From Phycisphaeraceae bacterium (GTDB lineage: Bacteria > Planctomycetota > Phycisphaerae > Phycisphaerales > Phycisphaeraceae), in NCBI GenBank assembly GCA_020851735.1, contig JADZCD010000003.1, positions 62,001 to 126,000 on the forward strand: 64,000 nucleotides of DNA, written 5' to 3'. This document shows, piece after piece, positions 1 to 8,923 of this stretch. Every line of letters starts with the position of its first letter. The first letter of the stretch is position 1. The notes below the pieces were generated by a model. The model had not been told where the DNA came from, did no database searches, and saw nothing but the letters and a program-made list of their open reading frames with translations. A program made the position numbers and the translations under genes.

Positions 1-91
1 TAACATAAACCGACTATCTGTCTAGCTTAATAACAAATATCACGGATTTGATTTGTTTTATATCGCTTGTTTGTCGCGTCACAGCAGGGAT

Positions 92-997
92 CTACGCCCC
101 GACCTTCATTTCCGTCAGCAGCTTCTTGAGTTTGGCCAGTTCCGCGGTGCCCAGTTCGCACAGGGGCAGGCGCAGTTCGCCGGTGTCCCGGCCGAGCAGT
201 TGCATCGCCGTCTTGATGGGGATCGGATTGGTCGCCAGCTTCAGGCAGCCGCTAAAGAGCGGGAAAAGTTCGTAGTGCAGCTTGCGGGCCAGGGTGAAAT
301 TCCCCCCGGCCGCGGCGTCGACCATGGCCTTGACCCGGCCGGCCAGAATGTTGGTCACCACGCTGATGACCCCGCGGGCGCCCACAGCCATCAGCGGCAG
401 CGTCAGCGAGTCGTCGCCGGAAACCACGGAAAACTTGTCCGGATTAGTCAGGCTGATCACTTCCGAAGCCATGTCGATCGACCCGGTGGCTTCCTTGACG
501 CCAATGATGTTCGGGTGCTGGGCCAAGCGGGCGATGGTGTCGGCGTTGAGCATGACGGCTGTGCGCCCGGGGATGTTGTAGAGCACCTGGGGAATGGCGA
601 CCCCGTCAGCGATGGTCATGAAATGGCGGTAAAGGCCTTCCTGGGTCGGGCGATTGTAGTAGGGGTTGACCAGCAGAGCGGCGTCCGCGCCGACTTTGTG
701 GGCGTGGCGGGTCAGAGCCAAGGCTTCGGAGGTGGAGTTGGACCCGCTGCCGGCAATGACAAGGACCTTCTTGCCGCCCGGGCCGGGGGTCTGGCGGGCA
801 GTGTTAACCACGGCTTCGATCACTTGGCGGTGTTCATCGTGGGAAAGCGTCGGGGATTCGCCGGTGGTGCCTACGGGTACTAGGCCGTCGATCCCCTGCT
901 CGATCTGCCAGCGGGCATGGGCTGCCAAGCGGTCAAAATCGACCTGGCCGTTGCGGAACGGGGTGATCATCGCGGTCATCGCGCCTTGCAGGATCAT
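92..997 (-). CDS. dapA: 4-hydroxy-tetrahydrodipicolinate synthase
   Basis: This enzyme condenses pyruvate with aspartate semialdehyde in the lysine/diaminopimelate pathway in the cytoplasm. The 301-residue length is normal for the family. The GTTGES motif lies near residue 43, the catalytic tyrosine is Y140 in LYNIPGRT, and the Schiff-base lysine is K168 in GVKEATGS. The start codon has a GAGG about 10 nt upstream. It stands alone: the first 91 bases of the window show no gene, and the upstream side (998-1380) is repeat-filled intergenic DNA. N-acetylneuraminate lyase relatives share the fold, but the motifs and length favour DapA. Confidence 0.96.
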   Translation of the reverse strand: MILQGAMTAMITPFRNGQVDFDRLAAHARWQIEQGIDGLVPVGTTGESPTLSHDEHRQVIEAVVNTARQTPGPGGKKVLVIAGSGSNSTSEALALTRHAHKVGADAALLVNPYYNRPTQEGLYRHFMTIADGVAIPQVLYNIPGRTAVMLNADTIARLAQHPNIIGVKEATGSIDMASEVISLTNPDKFSVVSGDDSLTLPLMAVGARGVISVVTNILAGRVKAMVDAAAGGNFTLARKLHYELFPLFSGCLKLATNPIPIKTAMQLLGRDTGELRLPLCELGTAELAKLKKLLTEMKVGA

Positions 998-1100
998 GGT
1001 CGTCGAGCCTCAGGGGTGTAAAAATCGGAGCAAACAGACCGGACAATGTAGACTTCCCAAGCGCCAGCCGCAACGGCGGGGGGGTGGGGGGGCGGGAAGG

Positions 1101-1255
<155 letters not shown>

Positions 1256-1307
1256 GGGAGTATGCGTCAGGGCTGGAAAGTCAAGGGGAGTTCGAGTCTT
1301 ATGGACT

Positions 1308-1366
1308 TAAACATCGCCAATCGCAAATCGGCAATCGAACATCAAACATCGCCAATCGGCAATTGA
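1308..1366. repeat. degenerate inverted copy of the GCCGATT heptamer array
   Basis: Words such as CGCCAATCG, ATCGGCAATCG and CGCCAATCGGCAATT recur here. They are the reverse complement of the GATTGCCGATT units at 1152-1255, so array and copy could form an imperfect hairpin across a spacer of about 50 bp. Confidence 0.7.
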
Positions 1367-1380
1367 ATCGCTTCCGGGGG

Positions 1381-1968
1381 CTAAACCTTGCGGAGGGCGA
1401 GGATGAGTTCGACCTTGCCGACGTGTTCTTTTAAGCGGGTGGCGATTTCGTCCGCATTGACGCCTTGGTCAGCCAGGCGATAGACCGAGCGTGCCAGGTG
1501 GTCTTCCCCGCCGTTGACCCGTGGCGGGCCGTCGGCGGCGTGTGCTTCGCGGGTCGGTTCATCCCGGCCATGCCGTTCCGCGGGGGCTGGCGGCGGGGGA
1601 TAGGTTGCGGCGCTCTGGCTGATACGAGTGATTTCCACGATTTTCTGGTCGGCCGCCTGGATAAGCGATTCCAGCCGGATCGCCTTGGCGTCCAGTTGCG
1701 AAGCTAAACGTTTGGCCAACTGCTCGATTTCCACCATCAGGCTTTCCAGGTCAGCCCGTACCCCGCGTTCCTGGCGATATTGTTCAACCTGCTCCGCAAC
1801 GGTCGGGCGTGGCGCATTGCTTCGTTGGCGGCGGTTGCGCAGCATCATCATCATGGCGGCAACCACCAACAAAAGACCGATCATGCCAGCCCCATCCATG
1901 AAGGAAAGGGCCAACAAAGGCCAACCGCCGGGGTAAGCTGTTTGCATTAATGACATATCCCAAATCAC
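1381..1968 (-). CDS. membrane-anchored coiled-coil protein with C-terminal helix-turn-helix-like segment (DUF2802/DUF6115-like)
   Basis: The 195-residue product has one hydrophobic segment near residues 20-43, a basic stop-transfer stretch (RNRRQR), a coiled-coil-like charged region (about 60-115) and a Pro/Glu/His-rich linker. Its C-terminal segment contains VYRLADQGVNADEIATRL and ends ELILALRKV. That C-terminus resembles the short helix-turn-helix of DUF2802/DUF6115 proteins, which often sit near flagellar or chemotaxis genes. The flagellar block begins 2.4 kb away. The GTG at 1968 gives the longest form; the ATG at 1956 is an alternative. The function is unknown and the family assignment is from motif memory only. 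Confidence 0.6.
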   Translation of the reverse strand: MIWDMSLMQTAYPGGWPLLALSFMDGAGMIGLLLVVAAMMMMLRNRRQRSNAPRPTVAEQVEQYRQERGVRADLESLMVEIEQLAKRLASQLDAKAIRLESLIQAADQKIVEITRISQSAATYPPPPAPAERHGRDEPTREAHAADGPPRVNGGEDHLARSVYRLADQGVNADEIATRLKEHVGKVELILALRKV

Positions 1969-2216
1969 CGCTGTCGCTTAACGTCGGCTTACTGCCAGTT
2001 TGAGCCGCAAAGATTTTATCGGACAATCCAGCCGTGCGCCACCAAAGACAAGCCAAAACCTCAACTTCGCATCCGACTCGTCCCCGGTCGCCCTGCCCCG
2101 GCCGGCGATTCCCACGTTTTGTGCGGCTGGCTGCGGCGGGTTAGCGGTTTTTCCCGCTGATCCGGGCAGGACGGGATGGATAAAGACTGGTCTAATGGAA
2201 CCCGGTGCAAGAGGAC

Positions 2217-3299
2217 ATGACTGACTCTCCCCGATTTTCAGCTGAACACAACCTGGTGCGCGCGGTAGCCCGCGGCCTGCGCGATCGTTGCCAGCTACCG
2301 CCAACGACGGCAGGCGGATCAGGGGGGGCGCAAGAGGCAGGTCAGCCGATCATCGTCGCCACCAGCGGGGGGGGCGATTCGGTTTCGCTGCTTAGGGCGC
2401 TGACAGCGCTGGCGTCGCGGCGGGGTTGGCAGATGAAGCTGGCCGTGGGGCACGTTCAGCATCACCTAAGGCCGAGCGCGGAAGACGACGCCCGGTTCGT
2501 CGCCGAGCTGGCCGGCAAACTGGACCTGCCATTCTTACGTGCGGACATTCACCCCGGCGCCCAGCCCGGCAACGTCGAGGCCAACGCCCGTCGGATGCGC
2601 TATGCCGCCCTGGGTCGGCTGGCGGAGCAGTTCGGGGCGTCGTATGTGGTGACCGCTCATCATGCCGAGGACCAGTGGGAGACGCTGCTGATGCGCATGC
2701 TCCGCGGATCGTCAGTGCGCGGGTTGCGCGGCATGGCCTGGCGCAGGCCGCTGCCCTACAGCGATAGCGACCCCCAACGCGGGGCGGTCATGCTGCTGCG
2801 CCCGATGCTGGGCGTCAGTCAGGCGATGATCCACGATTATCTGCAGCGGATCAGCCAACCCTGGCGCACCGATCCGACCAATGCCGACCTGTCGCGGGTG
2901 CGGGCCCGCCTGCGTGCGGCCGTGTTGCCGGTGCTGTGGGACTTATTCCCCCAGGCGGTGCCCAGGGCGTCGGAATTGTGCGATCACTTCCGCCAAGTGC
3001 AGAAGATCCTGGCGACTGTCCAGCAAGAATCAGCCGCCAAGGTCTTCAGCCCCAGCGGGAAGAATTGCCTGGATCGCCGCCAAGCCGGGTTGGTTTCTCC
3101 CTTGATCCTATTGGGTCTTTTGCGCCACTGGCTGCGTGCGGCCGGGGTGGCGGAAGACACGTTAACGGGGCGAAAGCTAAAACCCCTGGTGCGGGCTGTC
3201 CGCGATCCGCGGGGCGGGGAAAGGCGATTTGATATGGGTCAAGGGCTGCAGGTGAAGGTGACCAGCCTGTGGGTGACGCTGGAAGCCGGCGAAGCCTAA
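2217..3299 (+). CDS. tilS: tRNA(Ile)-lysidine synthase
   Basis: It modifies C34 of the tRNA-Ile CAU anticodon to lysidine using ATP. The PP-loop appears as TSGGGDS near the N-terminus. It is followed by the family pattern HVQHHLRPSAEDDARF, the substrate-pocket segment VVTAHHAEDQWETLLMRMLRG, and the downstream WRTDPTNADLSRVRAR. I prefer the ATG at 2217, which has AAGAGG 5-6 nt upstream, over the GTG at 2205. The 360-residue length is at the short end, with only a small C-terminal domain. The stop codon overlaps the stop of the convergent PEP-CTERM gene by 3 bases. Confidence 0.94.
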   Translation: MTDSPRFSAEHNLVRAVARGLRDRCQLPPTTAGGSGGAQEAGQPIIVATSGGGDSVSLLRALTALASRRGWQMKLAVGHVQHHLRPSAEDDARFVAELAGKLDLPFLRADIHPGAQPGNVEANARRMRYAALGRLAEQFGASYVVTAHHAEDQWETLLMRMLRGSSVRGLRGMAWRRPLPYSDSDPQRGAVMLLRPMLGVSQAMIHDYLQRISQPWRTDPTNADLSRVRARLRAAVLPVLWDLFPQAVPRASELCDHFRQVQKILATVQQESAAKVFSPSGKNCLDRRQAGLVSPLILLGLLRHWLRAAGVAEDTLTGRKLKPLVRAVRDPRGGERRFDMGQGLQVKVTSLWVTLEAGEA

Positions 3300-4114
3300 A
3301 TGGCGCGGCGGTAGCGGGTCATGGAAATCGCCGCCAACCAGGCGACTATCAGCAAACTGGGCGGTTCCGGGACAATCTGGGACGCGCTGGGCAGAACCGC
3401 GATGGTGGCGTCCGGCCGCGCGCTGCGGACATAGGCGTCGCGGCAGTCCACCGGATCATCATTCACGCCGTACTGGATCTCCGGCCCGCCTTGCGCGGTG
3501 GCGTAGGAAATCGTCCACCAGTTGGTCTGCAGATACACCTCCACCGTGCCCGGCGCCTCCGCCTTGAGCGTCAGCCGGCTGATCAAAAAGGCATCGAGGT
3601 CAGGATCATAGGTTGGATCATTCGCCGCGGACTCGTTGGTCAGCCCGCCGAAACCGACGGTAAACGCCCGGAATTGGCGGACCAGTTTGTAGGTGCCCTG
3701 CTCATCGGGTACGTCCCAGCCCATGTACCGCTGGGAAACGGACATCCAGCGGCGATCAACCTTAACGCCCAGGGATTTGATGTCTTCCATTTCGTCGGCA
3801 AAGAATGAATCATGGGCGATCGGGTCGACCGCGGGATTGGCGATGCTGTGACGCAAAGGAATAACCGCCTGGTTCCCGCGTCCCATGATGTCCAGGCCCA
3901 GGCCGTTGATGACCTCGTTCTCCCCCAGGCGTGCCCATAGGTACAGCGAGGCCACCTGGTCTTCCACGAGGGTTAAGGTCGGGTTGCTGAACACCGGATT
4001 TTCGCCGGGCCCATGCGTGGTGAAAAAAAGCGTGGCTGCGGTCGTCGGAACCGCAGGCAGACAAAACAGCACGGTTCCCAGCATGCCCAGCCAGGCTGAT
4101 CTTGCCGTCGTCAA
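3296..4114 (-). CDS. PEP-CTERM sorting-domain secreted protein
   Basis: The 272-residue protein has an N-terminal signal peptide (hydrophobic core GMLGTVLFCLPAVPTTAA). The body is not recognised. The C-terminus is a typical PEP-CTERM signal: VPEP near residue 247, a hydrophobic helix, and a terminal arginine cluster (RYRR). Such proteins are exported, then cut and released by an exosortase. No exosortase gene is in the window. A rho-independent terminator for the flagellin transcript lies upstream at 4288-4316. The gene converges on tilS. Confidence 0.78.
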   Translation of the reverse strand: MTTARSAWLGMLGTVLFCLPAVPTTAATLFFTTHGPGENPVFSNPTLTLVEDQVASLYLWARLGENEVINGLGLDIMGRGNQAVIPLRHSIANPAVDPIAHDSFFADEMEDIKSLGVKVDRRWMSVSQRYMGWDVPDEQGTYKLVRQFRAFTVGFGGLTNESAANDPTYDPDLDAFLISRLTLKAEAPGTVEVYLQTNWWTISYATAQGGPEIQYGVNDDPVDCRDAYVRSARPDATIAVLPSASQIVPEPPSLLIVAWLAAISMTRYRRAI

Positions 4115-4287
4115 GGGGTTGCTCCTGGAAATCTACCTGTGGGGCTGGCCCTGCCCGCGTACACGCATAGGGCAAGAGTTGCATCGGTCATGTCAAAGCA
4201 AAGACTTTGATAGTCCCTTCCCGACGGGCTTTAGTCATCAGAAAGCGGGATATAGACAAAGATTTAATCCGAGCCATGCGGAAAAAT

Positions 4288-4316
4288 AAAAAAGCCCGCC
4301 GAAGCGGGCCTTTTTT
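4288..4316 (-). terminator. rho-independent terminator (bidirectional) after flagellin
   Basis: Six A residues, the arm GCCCGC, loop CGAA, arm GCGGGC, one C, and six T residues. It lies 74 bases past the flagellin stop codon on the minus strand. The A and T tracts make it usable from either direction. Confidence 0.88.
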
Positions 4317-4389
4317 CCATAAATCGCGTGCATCAGGCGAATTCGAAGCCTTCTCTAGGCCAGGCGCCCACCCGGCCGGGGGAAGGTGT

Positions 4390-5847
4390 TTAGAGATTCT
4401 GCAACAGGGAGAGAACCTGCTGGGCCGAGCTGTTGGCCAAGGCCAGCGAGGAGGTGCCGGCACTGACGAGAATTTGCGCTCGGTTGAGGGCGGCGGTTTC
4501 AGCCGCATAGTCCGCGTCACGGATCTGGCTCTGGGCGGCGCTTAAATTTTCCAGGGCCACCGACTGGCTGCGGGCAGCTGTCTGGAGGGTATTGCGTTCG
4601 AAAGCGCCCAACCGGCCGCGGAGCACGGTGATCTGGTCGATGGCTTCATCGACGATCTGCGAGGCTTCGGTGAACTGCTGGGTGTTCAGGGCCTTGTCGC
4701 CGCCGGTGCGCAGGGAGGTCAGGTAGCCGACGATGGCGTTGCCCAGGCGGGTGGCAGCCACGGATTGAATGCCCAGACTGACCTGCTGCTGACTGTTGAC
4801 CGACGGGCCGATCTGATACAACGCGCCACCGCCGGTGATCGAGAAGGACTTGGAGGTGTTAAGCGTATTGGCCATACCTTCGGTCAAGGCCATTTCGATG
4901 TTGAGCGTGGTGGACCGGAGCATGACCTTCAAGCCGTCGCCCAGGGCCAGGCGGCCGTTGACCAAGGCCAGCACGTCCGCGCCCTTGTCCTCCTTGAGTT
5001 CCGTGCCGGCTTTGCCGGTAAAGGTTCTAAAGCCAGTGCCGTCGGAGTAGCCGAAGCTGACGAAGGATTCCGAACCGTAATCCATGCTGTGGATGACCAC
5101 GCCCGACGCCTGGTTGGCCCCGTTGTACAGCGAGGCGGACAGGCCGGTGGCGTCCTTGACGGCGTTGATGGCGTCCACGAAGTTCTGCATGCTCATGCTC
5201 GAGTGAATCTGCAGATCTTCCGTGCCGCGCAGGCCCTTGATCTCAATGGTGGTGTTGACACCGGCGAAGTTGGCCGCGCCGGTGGAGATAAAGAGCGTGG
5301 CCTTTTCGGCGCTGTTGAGGACTTCAACTTCCACGGGGATCGAGGTTCGCGTGCCGAACTGGGCGTTGTAGATGCGCACGTCGGCGAAGGCCGAGGTGGC
5401 CACCCCGCTGGTGCGGTAGTCCAACGAGCCGTTAAGCAGCTTTAAGCCCGCGAAACTGGCGGTGTTGGCGATACGGGTGATCGAATCGATGGCCGAGTCG
5501 ATCTGGGTCTGGTTGGCCTCGCGTTCCTCCTTGGAACTGCCGCCGGTGCTGGCCGCCTCGACGATCAGGGCCTTCATGTCCGTCAGCAGGGAGTTGACTT
5601 CCTGCAGCGACGCTTCGGCCGTGGCCAGAACGTTGCTGGCCCTTTCGGCGTTGTCGATGGCCTGGCCGACGTTGTTGATCTCGGCGCGCATGCGCTCGGA
5701 GACGATCAGACCAGCCGGATCGTCCTTGCCGCTGTTGATCGCCAAGCCCGTGCTTAGTCGTTCCAGCCGGGTTTTCATGTCGGCTTGGGAGCGGTTCAAC
5801 TGGTTTTGCGCGATCAGGGATGAGACGTTGGTGTTAATCCGCGACAT
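4390..5847 (-). CDS. fliC: flagellin
   Basis: Flagellar filament subunit, exported by the flagellar type III system. The conserved D0/D1 N-terminus (MSRINTNVSSLIAQNQLNRS, then DDPAGLIVSERM) and C-terminus (ending SSAQQVLSLLQNL) are both intact. The central part is a variable domain with a flagellin-IN-like stretch. The real start is the ATG at 5847: it has AAGGAGG 6 nt upstream and begins with the canonical flagellin sequence. The longer open frame to 5916 is not used. The product is 485 residues. It is the only flagellin in the window and lies last in the flagellar block, with its own likely promoter, CsrA hairpin and terminator. Confidence 0.96.
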   Translation of the reverse strand: MSRINTNVSSLIAQNQLNRSQADMKTRLERLSTGLAINSGKDDPAGLIVSERMRAEINNVGQAIDNAERASNVLATAEASLQEVNSLLTDMKALIVEAASTGGSSKEEREANQTQIDSAIDSITRIANTASFAGLKLLNGSLDYRTSGVATSAFADVRIYNAQFGTRTSIPVEVEVLNSAEKATLFISTGAANFAGVNTTIEIKGLRGTEDLQIHSSMSMQNFVDAINAVKDATGLSASLYNGANQASGVVIHSMDYGSESFVSFGYSDGTGFRTFTGKAGTELKEDKGADVLALVNGRLALGDGLKVMLRSTTLNIEMALTEGMANTLNTSKSFSITGGGALYQIGPSVNSQQQVSLGIQSVAATRLGNAIVGYLTSLRTGGDKALNTQQFTEASQIVDEAIDQITVLRGRLGAFERNTLQTAARSQSVALENLSAAQSQIRDADYAAETAALNRAQILVSAGTSSLALANSSAQQVLSLLQNL

Positions 5848-5867
5848 GACAATCCTCCTTGATTGTC
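5848..5867 (-). promoter_or_regulatory. hairpin presenting the flagellin Shine-Dalgarno in a GGA loop: likely CsrA site
   Basis: On the mRNA strand, the arms GACAATC and GATTGTC (7 bp, perfect) enclose a six-base loop AAGGAG directly before the ATG. The loop contains ANGGA and the Shine-Dalgarno at once, which is the geometry of known CsrA targets. CsrA is encoded 136 bases upstream on the same strand, and fliW precedes it. Confidence 0.65.
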
Positions 5868-5913
5868 GTGGGCCTGTCGTCTGGGCGATCCCGACGAAGG
5901 GAAAGCCGGAATC

Positions 5914-5941
5914 CACACGGCAGCGAGCAGGCTTTTGTTTA
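5914..5941 (-). promoter_or_regulatory. candidate sigma-28 type promoter for flagellin
   Basis: Reading the minus strand, TAAACAAA is followed after a 16-base gap (from TAAA) by GCCGTGTG. The enterobacterial consensus is TAAA, 15 bases, GCCGATAA. Only the GCCG half is conserved in the -10, so this is a candidate. The predicted start would leave a leader of about 60 nt including the CsrA hairpin. Confidence 0.35.
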
Positions 5942-5982
5942 GCCGCCTTGGCCCAGGGATTGGCTGGGTTGTGCGGCGACTC

Positions 5983-6273
5983 TTACGAACGCTCCTTCTT
6001 GCGTACCCGCGGCGGGCGGTGACGGTCCAAACCGTCGGGGGGACTCATCCGCCGCAGGTTCTGATTCAGTTCGGTGAGGTCTTCAATCTGCACCGTGGTA
6101 GCCTCGGTATTCTCACACTTGATCGCTTCGTAAACTTCCTTGCGGTGGACCTGGATGTCGCGGGGCGCGCTGATGCCCAGGCGAACCTTGTCCCCGCGGA
6201 TGTCCACGATGGTGATTTCTATGTCATCGCCGATCACAATCGACTCATCTCTCTGACGGGAAAGCACCAGCAT
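5983..6273 (-). CDS. csrA: carbon storage regulator, translational repressor
   Basis: RNA-binding dimer that blocks ribosome access at GGA-containing leader hairpins. The core begins [20 protein letters not shown] and continues through [22 protein letters not shown], matching CsrA throughout. The ATG at 6273 is chosen because the family starts exactly there and AAGGAG lies upstream. At 96 residues it is longer than the usual 60-75, through a C-terminal tail rich in charged residues that ends RKKERS. It follows fliW and precedes flagellin, the arrangement in which FliW sequesters CsrA until flagellin titrates FliW away. Confidence 0.96.
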   Translation of the reverse strand: MLVLSRQRDESIVIGDDIEITIVDIRGDKVRLGISAPRDIQVHRKEVYEAIKCENTEATTVQIEDLTELNQNLRRMSPPDGLDRHRPPRVRKKERS

Positions 6274-6366
6274 GATCAGCGGCTCCTTCCTTGGACTTGA
6301 CTCGCGGCCGAACGAGGTCCGCGAGCGGCGGCGGCGGGTCGGCGCGTCCATGCGCCGGCCGGGGCA

Positions 6367-6813
6367 TCAGGCCGACATCGCCTGGACCGGGCTGGCCAGC
6401 TCGATCAGCGGTACACGGGTCGTAAAGCGGCGGTCCGACAGCACCAGCTGTTCGCCGCAACGGGTCAGGCAGTTGATCACCAGCGGCCCCTGGAGATTGC
6501 CCGTCAGCATCTGATCGCGCTTATTGACGATCACCAGCACCTGGGCCTGGCTGATGCTTTCCATGCCCATCTCCCGAAGTTGCTCGGGACGGATCGGCAC
6601 GCGGTAGCTGGAGACGAACAGGCTCGGGTCCGTGACCACGAAGGCCAGGGTCGGCTCCTCGATGGACTGCAGCCACCAGAAGTAGCTGTCAGCGCCGGTT
6701 TCCAGGAGGGCGTAGCGCTTGAAGCTGGAAAATCCCAGCAGCCCTTTGGGGAAGGTCAGCAGGCGCGACGGGTCGATGTCCAGTTGACCGAAGCGCGAGG
6801 TGTTGATGAGCAT
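6367..6813 (-). CDS. fliW: flagellar assembly factor FliW
   Basis: FliW binds flagellin and, when free, antagonises CsrA. The sequence shows FGQLDIDPSRLLTFPKGLLGF near the N-terminus and FVVTDPSLF in the middle, typical of the family. Two ATGs exist. The one at 6813 (MLINTSRF) has AGGAA 8 nt before it and matches family starts; the other, at 6828, adds five residues. The gene lies between flgL and csrA on the same strand. Confidence 0.95.
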   Translation of the reverse strand: MLINTSRFGQLDIDPSRLLTFPKGLLGFSSFKRYALLETGADSYFWWLQSIEEPTLAFVVTDPSLFVSSYRVPIRPEQLREMGMESISQAQVLVIVNKRDQMLTGNLQGPLVINCLTRCGEQLVLSDRRFTTRVPLIELASPVQAMSA

Positions 6814-6961
6814 CGATGAATTCCTCATGTCGGCCGTCCATCCTGGAGCGGGGAGCCTGATCCTTCGGCTCGGGGCGTCCTGCCCGCTGGGGCCGCGTGT
6901 CGGACCGGCCGTGGGTCCCGACTGCGGCGCAAAAGCTGCGCGTGACGCGCAACGTTTTCCT

Positions 6962-8923
6962 CTACTGCAAAAAGTCCAGCAAACTCAACTGTTGAATGGC
7001 GCCGCCTACCTTCAGGCTTGCCTCGTATTGCGTGGTCAATTGGCCGTAACGCGAGGCCGCCTCGGCTAGATCCGCGTCCTGCAACTGGCTGAGAAAGTTT
7101 TTTTCCACGAGTTTCATGTCCTCTGAGCGTGTCACGTAGTCGGATATCTGTTTTCGGCGCACACCCATCATTCCGTTAGCGTGGATGATCGCATCCTGAT
7201 CATCCTTCAATCGCTCTGCAGCAATTGTGATGCCACGATCGTCATCTCCACGCTCTAAGGCATCACGAAGTGCAATTAAATGCGTAAAAACGCTTTCCAC
7301 CCGGACGGTGGCCTGGTCGGAACCGTTGATGACGCCTCCGGACCCGGTGGCTTTGATCCCCAGATCCTCCGCCGCGTAGCTGCCGTTGACGGAAATCACC
7401 TCGAACGTTCCAGTGCCGGCCGTGCCGTCGGTCACCACCAGGCCGTTGCCCGTGGTCGCCAGGGAGACGTTCACGTCCGTCCCCCACGTCAGACCCGCCG
7501 TGGTGGCCGCCGTCTGGATCGCGGTGAGGGCGTCGCCGACAGTGGCCGCCCCGCTTATGCTGACGCGGAACGACGATCCGTCGGCGAGTTTTATCTCAAA
7601 ATCGTCTTGCCCCGCCAACGTTTCCACGCCTTGCCCATGGCGGAAGTCAGCCAGCCTGGTGTTCAGGCCGAAGGATCGTAGACCCAGGTCGGTCGCGGTG
7701 GTGCCACCGTTTTCGCCGATGCTGAAGTCCAGACCGCTCACGTCGCTGACCAGGTTCAAACCCGTCCCTGATTCATTGATTTCCAGGCGAATGCCCAGAT
7801 CCGAGCTTTCCACCGCGGTCATCATGTCTTCAATGGTGACGGCGGAGCTGAAGTCCACGACCTTGAGAGTCTGGCCCTGGGTAATGTGCAGACCGCTGGT
7901 CCAGTCGATGGAAACGCCCAGCGACGCCAGGGTGCTGAGTTTGGTCAATTTTGGGTTCAAATCCGTCGCGGGCAGCACGGTCGGTCCGGCCGTGGCGGCC
8001 ACTTCCAGGCCCAAGTCCGCCGCGGTGTTGCGCTGGCCGATGTCGCTGATGGCCACGGTCTGGCCGGCATTGACCGTCAGGCTCAACCCGCTGCCGGAAA
8101 CCGCCAGCGTGCCGGCGGCGCCCAGCGCGTTGTTCATCAGCGTCACCACGTCGCCGAGCGTGTCGGCGCCGCTCAAATTCACTTCCGTATCCACCCCGTT
8201 GACGGTCACCGTGAAGGACCCGCGTCGGATGCCCTGGCCCAACGCCCCGCGCAGATCGTCCAGGCGGGTGTCCAAGGTGGTTTGGGGGTCCAGGTCCACC
8301 GACCCGGTCACCCGGGCGGACAGGGCGCCGAAGATTTCCACCCCGTTGCTGTTTAAGTCCAGCGGGCTGTCCAAGCCCACGTCCACCTTCAGATTCTGGC
8401 GGGAGCCCAGATAGCGGATGCCCCCCGAGGCTGTTTCCACAAAGGCTGGCGTCTGGCCGTTCTTGTTGCCGCTGAACAGGCCCACGCCCTGGTATTTCTG
8501 GTTGGCGCTGGCCAGGATGGATTGCAGAATCTGGTCGACTTCCACCGCTTTGGCGGTGTTGTCCGCGGAAAATCCGTCTTCACCCAAAGCCAACTGGTAA
8601 GCCCTCTGAATCTGGACGTTACTCATCTGTGACAACGTGTCACCGATGATGTGGAGCATCGCGTCCGCCTGATTTAGAGAGCTCTCGTTCTGAGCGCGGA
8701 CCTGCAGCTGGTTCTTTAAACGCAGGATCGGCGACACCGCTCCGGCGTCGTCGGACGGAACGTTGACCTTTTTGAAGGTGTTCAATTCCGTCTGGACCTT
8801 GAGCATGGCCGCCTGGGTGCGCCGCAGGGAAGAGAGGAACAGATCGCTGCTCATCAGCGTGGTGGTTCGACCGGGATTGAAGTTGATGCCGCTCATGGTG
8901 CCGATTTCTCCGGACGCGCTCAC
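6962..8923 (-). CDS. flgL: flagellar hook-associated protein 3 (hook-filament junction)
   Basis: FlgL joins the hook to the filament. The flagellin-like N-terminus (SSDLFLSSLRRTQAAMLKVQ, then NVPSDDAG) and C-terminus (DLAEAASRYGQLTTQYEASL) are clear. At 653 residues it is about twice the E. coli length. The excess is a large central region with several flagellin-IN-like repeats (VTVNGVDTEVNLSGADTLGD and similar) that probably form surface domains. The GTG at 8923 overlaps the flgK stop by 4 bases. The ATG at 8896, with GGAG upstream, is an equally good start. Confidence 0.92.
   Translation of the reverse strand: MSASGEIGTMSGINFNPGRTTTLMSSDLFLSSLRRTQAAMLKVQTELNTFKKVNVPSDDAGAVSPILRLKNQLQVRAQNESSLNQADAMLHIIGDTLSQMSNVQIQRAYQLALGEDGFSADNTAKAVEVDQILQSILASANQKYQGVGLFSGNKNGQTPAFVETASGGIRYLGSRQNLKVDVGLDSPLDLNSNGVEIFGALSARVTGSVDLDPQTTLDTRLDDLRGALGQGIRRGSFTVTVNGVDTEVNLSGADTLGDVVTLMNNALGAAGTLAVSGSGLSLTVNAGQTVAISDIGQRNTAADLGLEVAATAGPTVLPATDLNPKLTKLSTLASLGVSIDWTSGLHITQGQTLKVVDFSSAVTIEDMMTAVESSDLGIRLEINESGTGLNLVSDVSGLDFSIGENGGTTATDLGLRSFGLNTRLADFRHGQGVETLAGQDDFEIKLADGSSFRVSISGAATVGDALTAIQTAATTAGLTWGTDVNVSLATTGNGLVVTDGTAGTGTFEVISVNGSYAAEDLGIKATGSGGVINGSDQATVRVESVFTHLIALRDALERGDDDRGITIAAERLKDDQDAIIHANGMMGVRRKQISDYVTRSEDMKLVEKNFLSQLQDADLAEAASRYGQLTTQYEASLKVGGAIQQLSLLDFLQ

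Noticed and set aside
53-883. 276-codon plus-strand frame across dapA
   Set aside because: It is the antisense shadow of a clear dapA; its composition (His/Gln/Gly-rich) is typical of GC-rich antisense frames.
7386-8414. 342-codon plus-strand frame across flgL
   Set aside because: Antisense shadow of flgL with no ribosome site.
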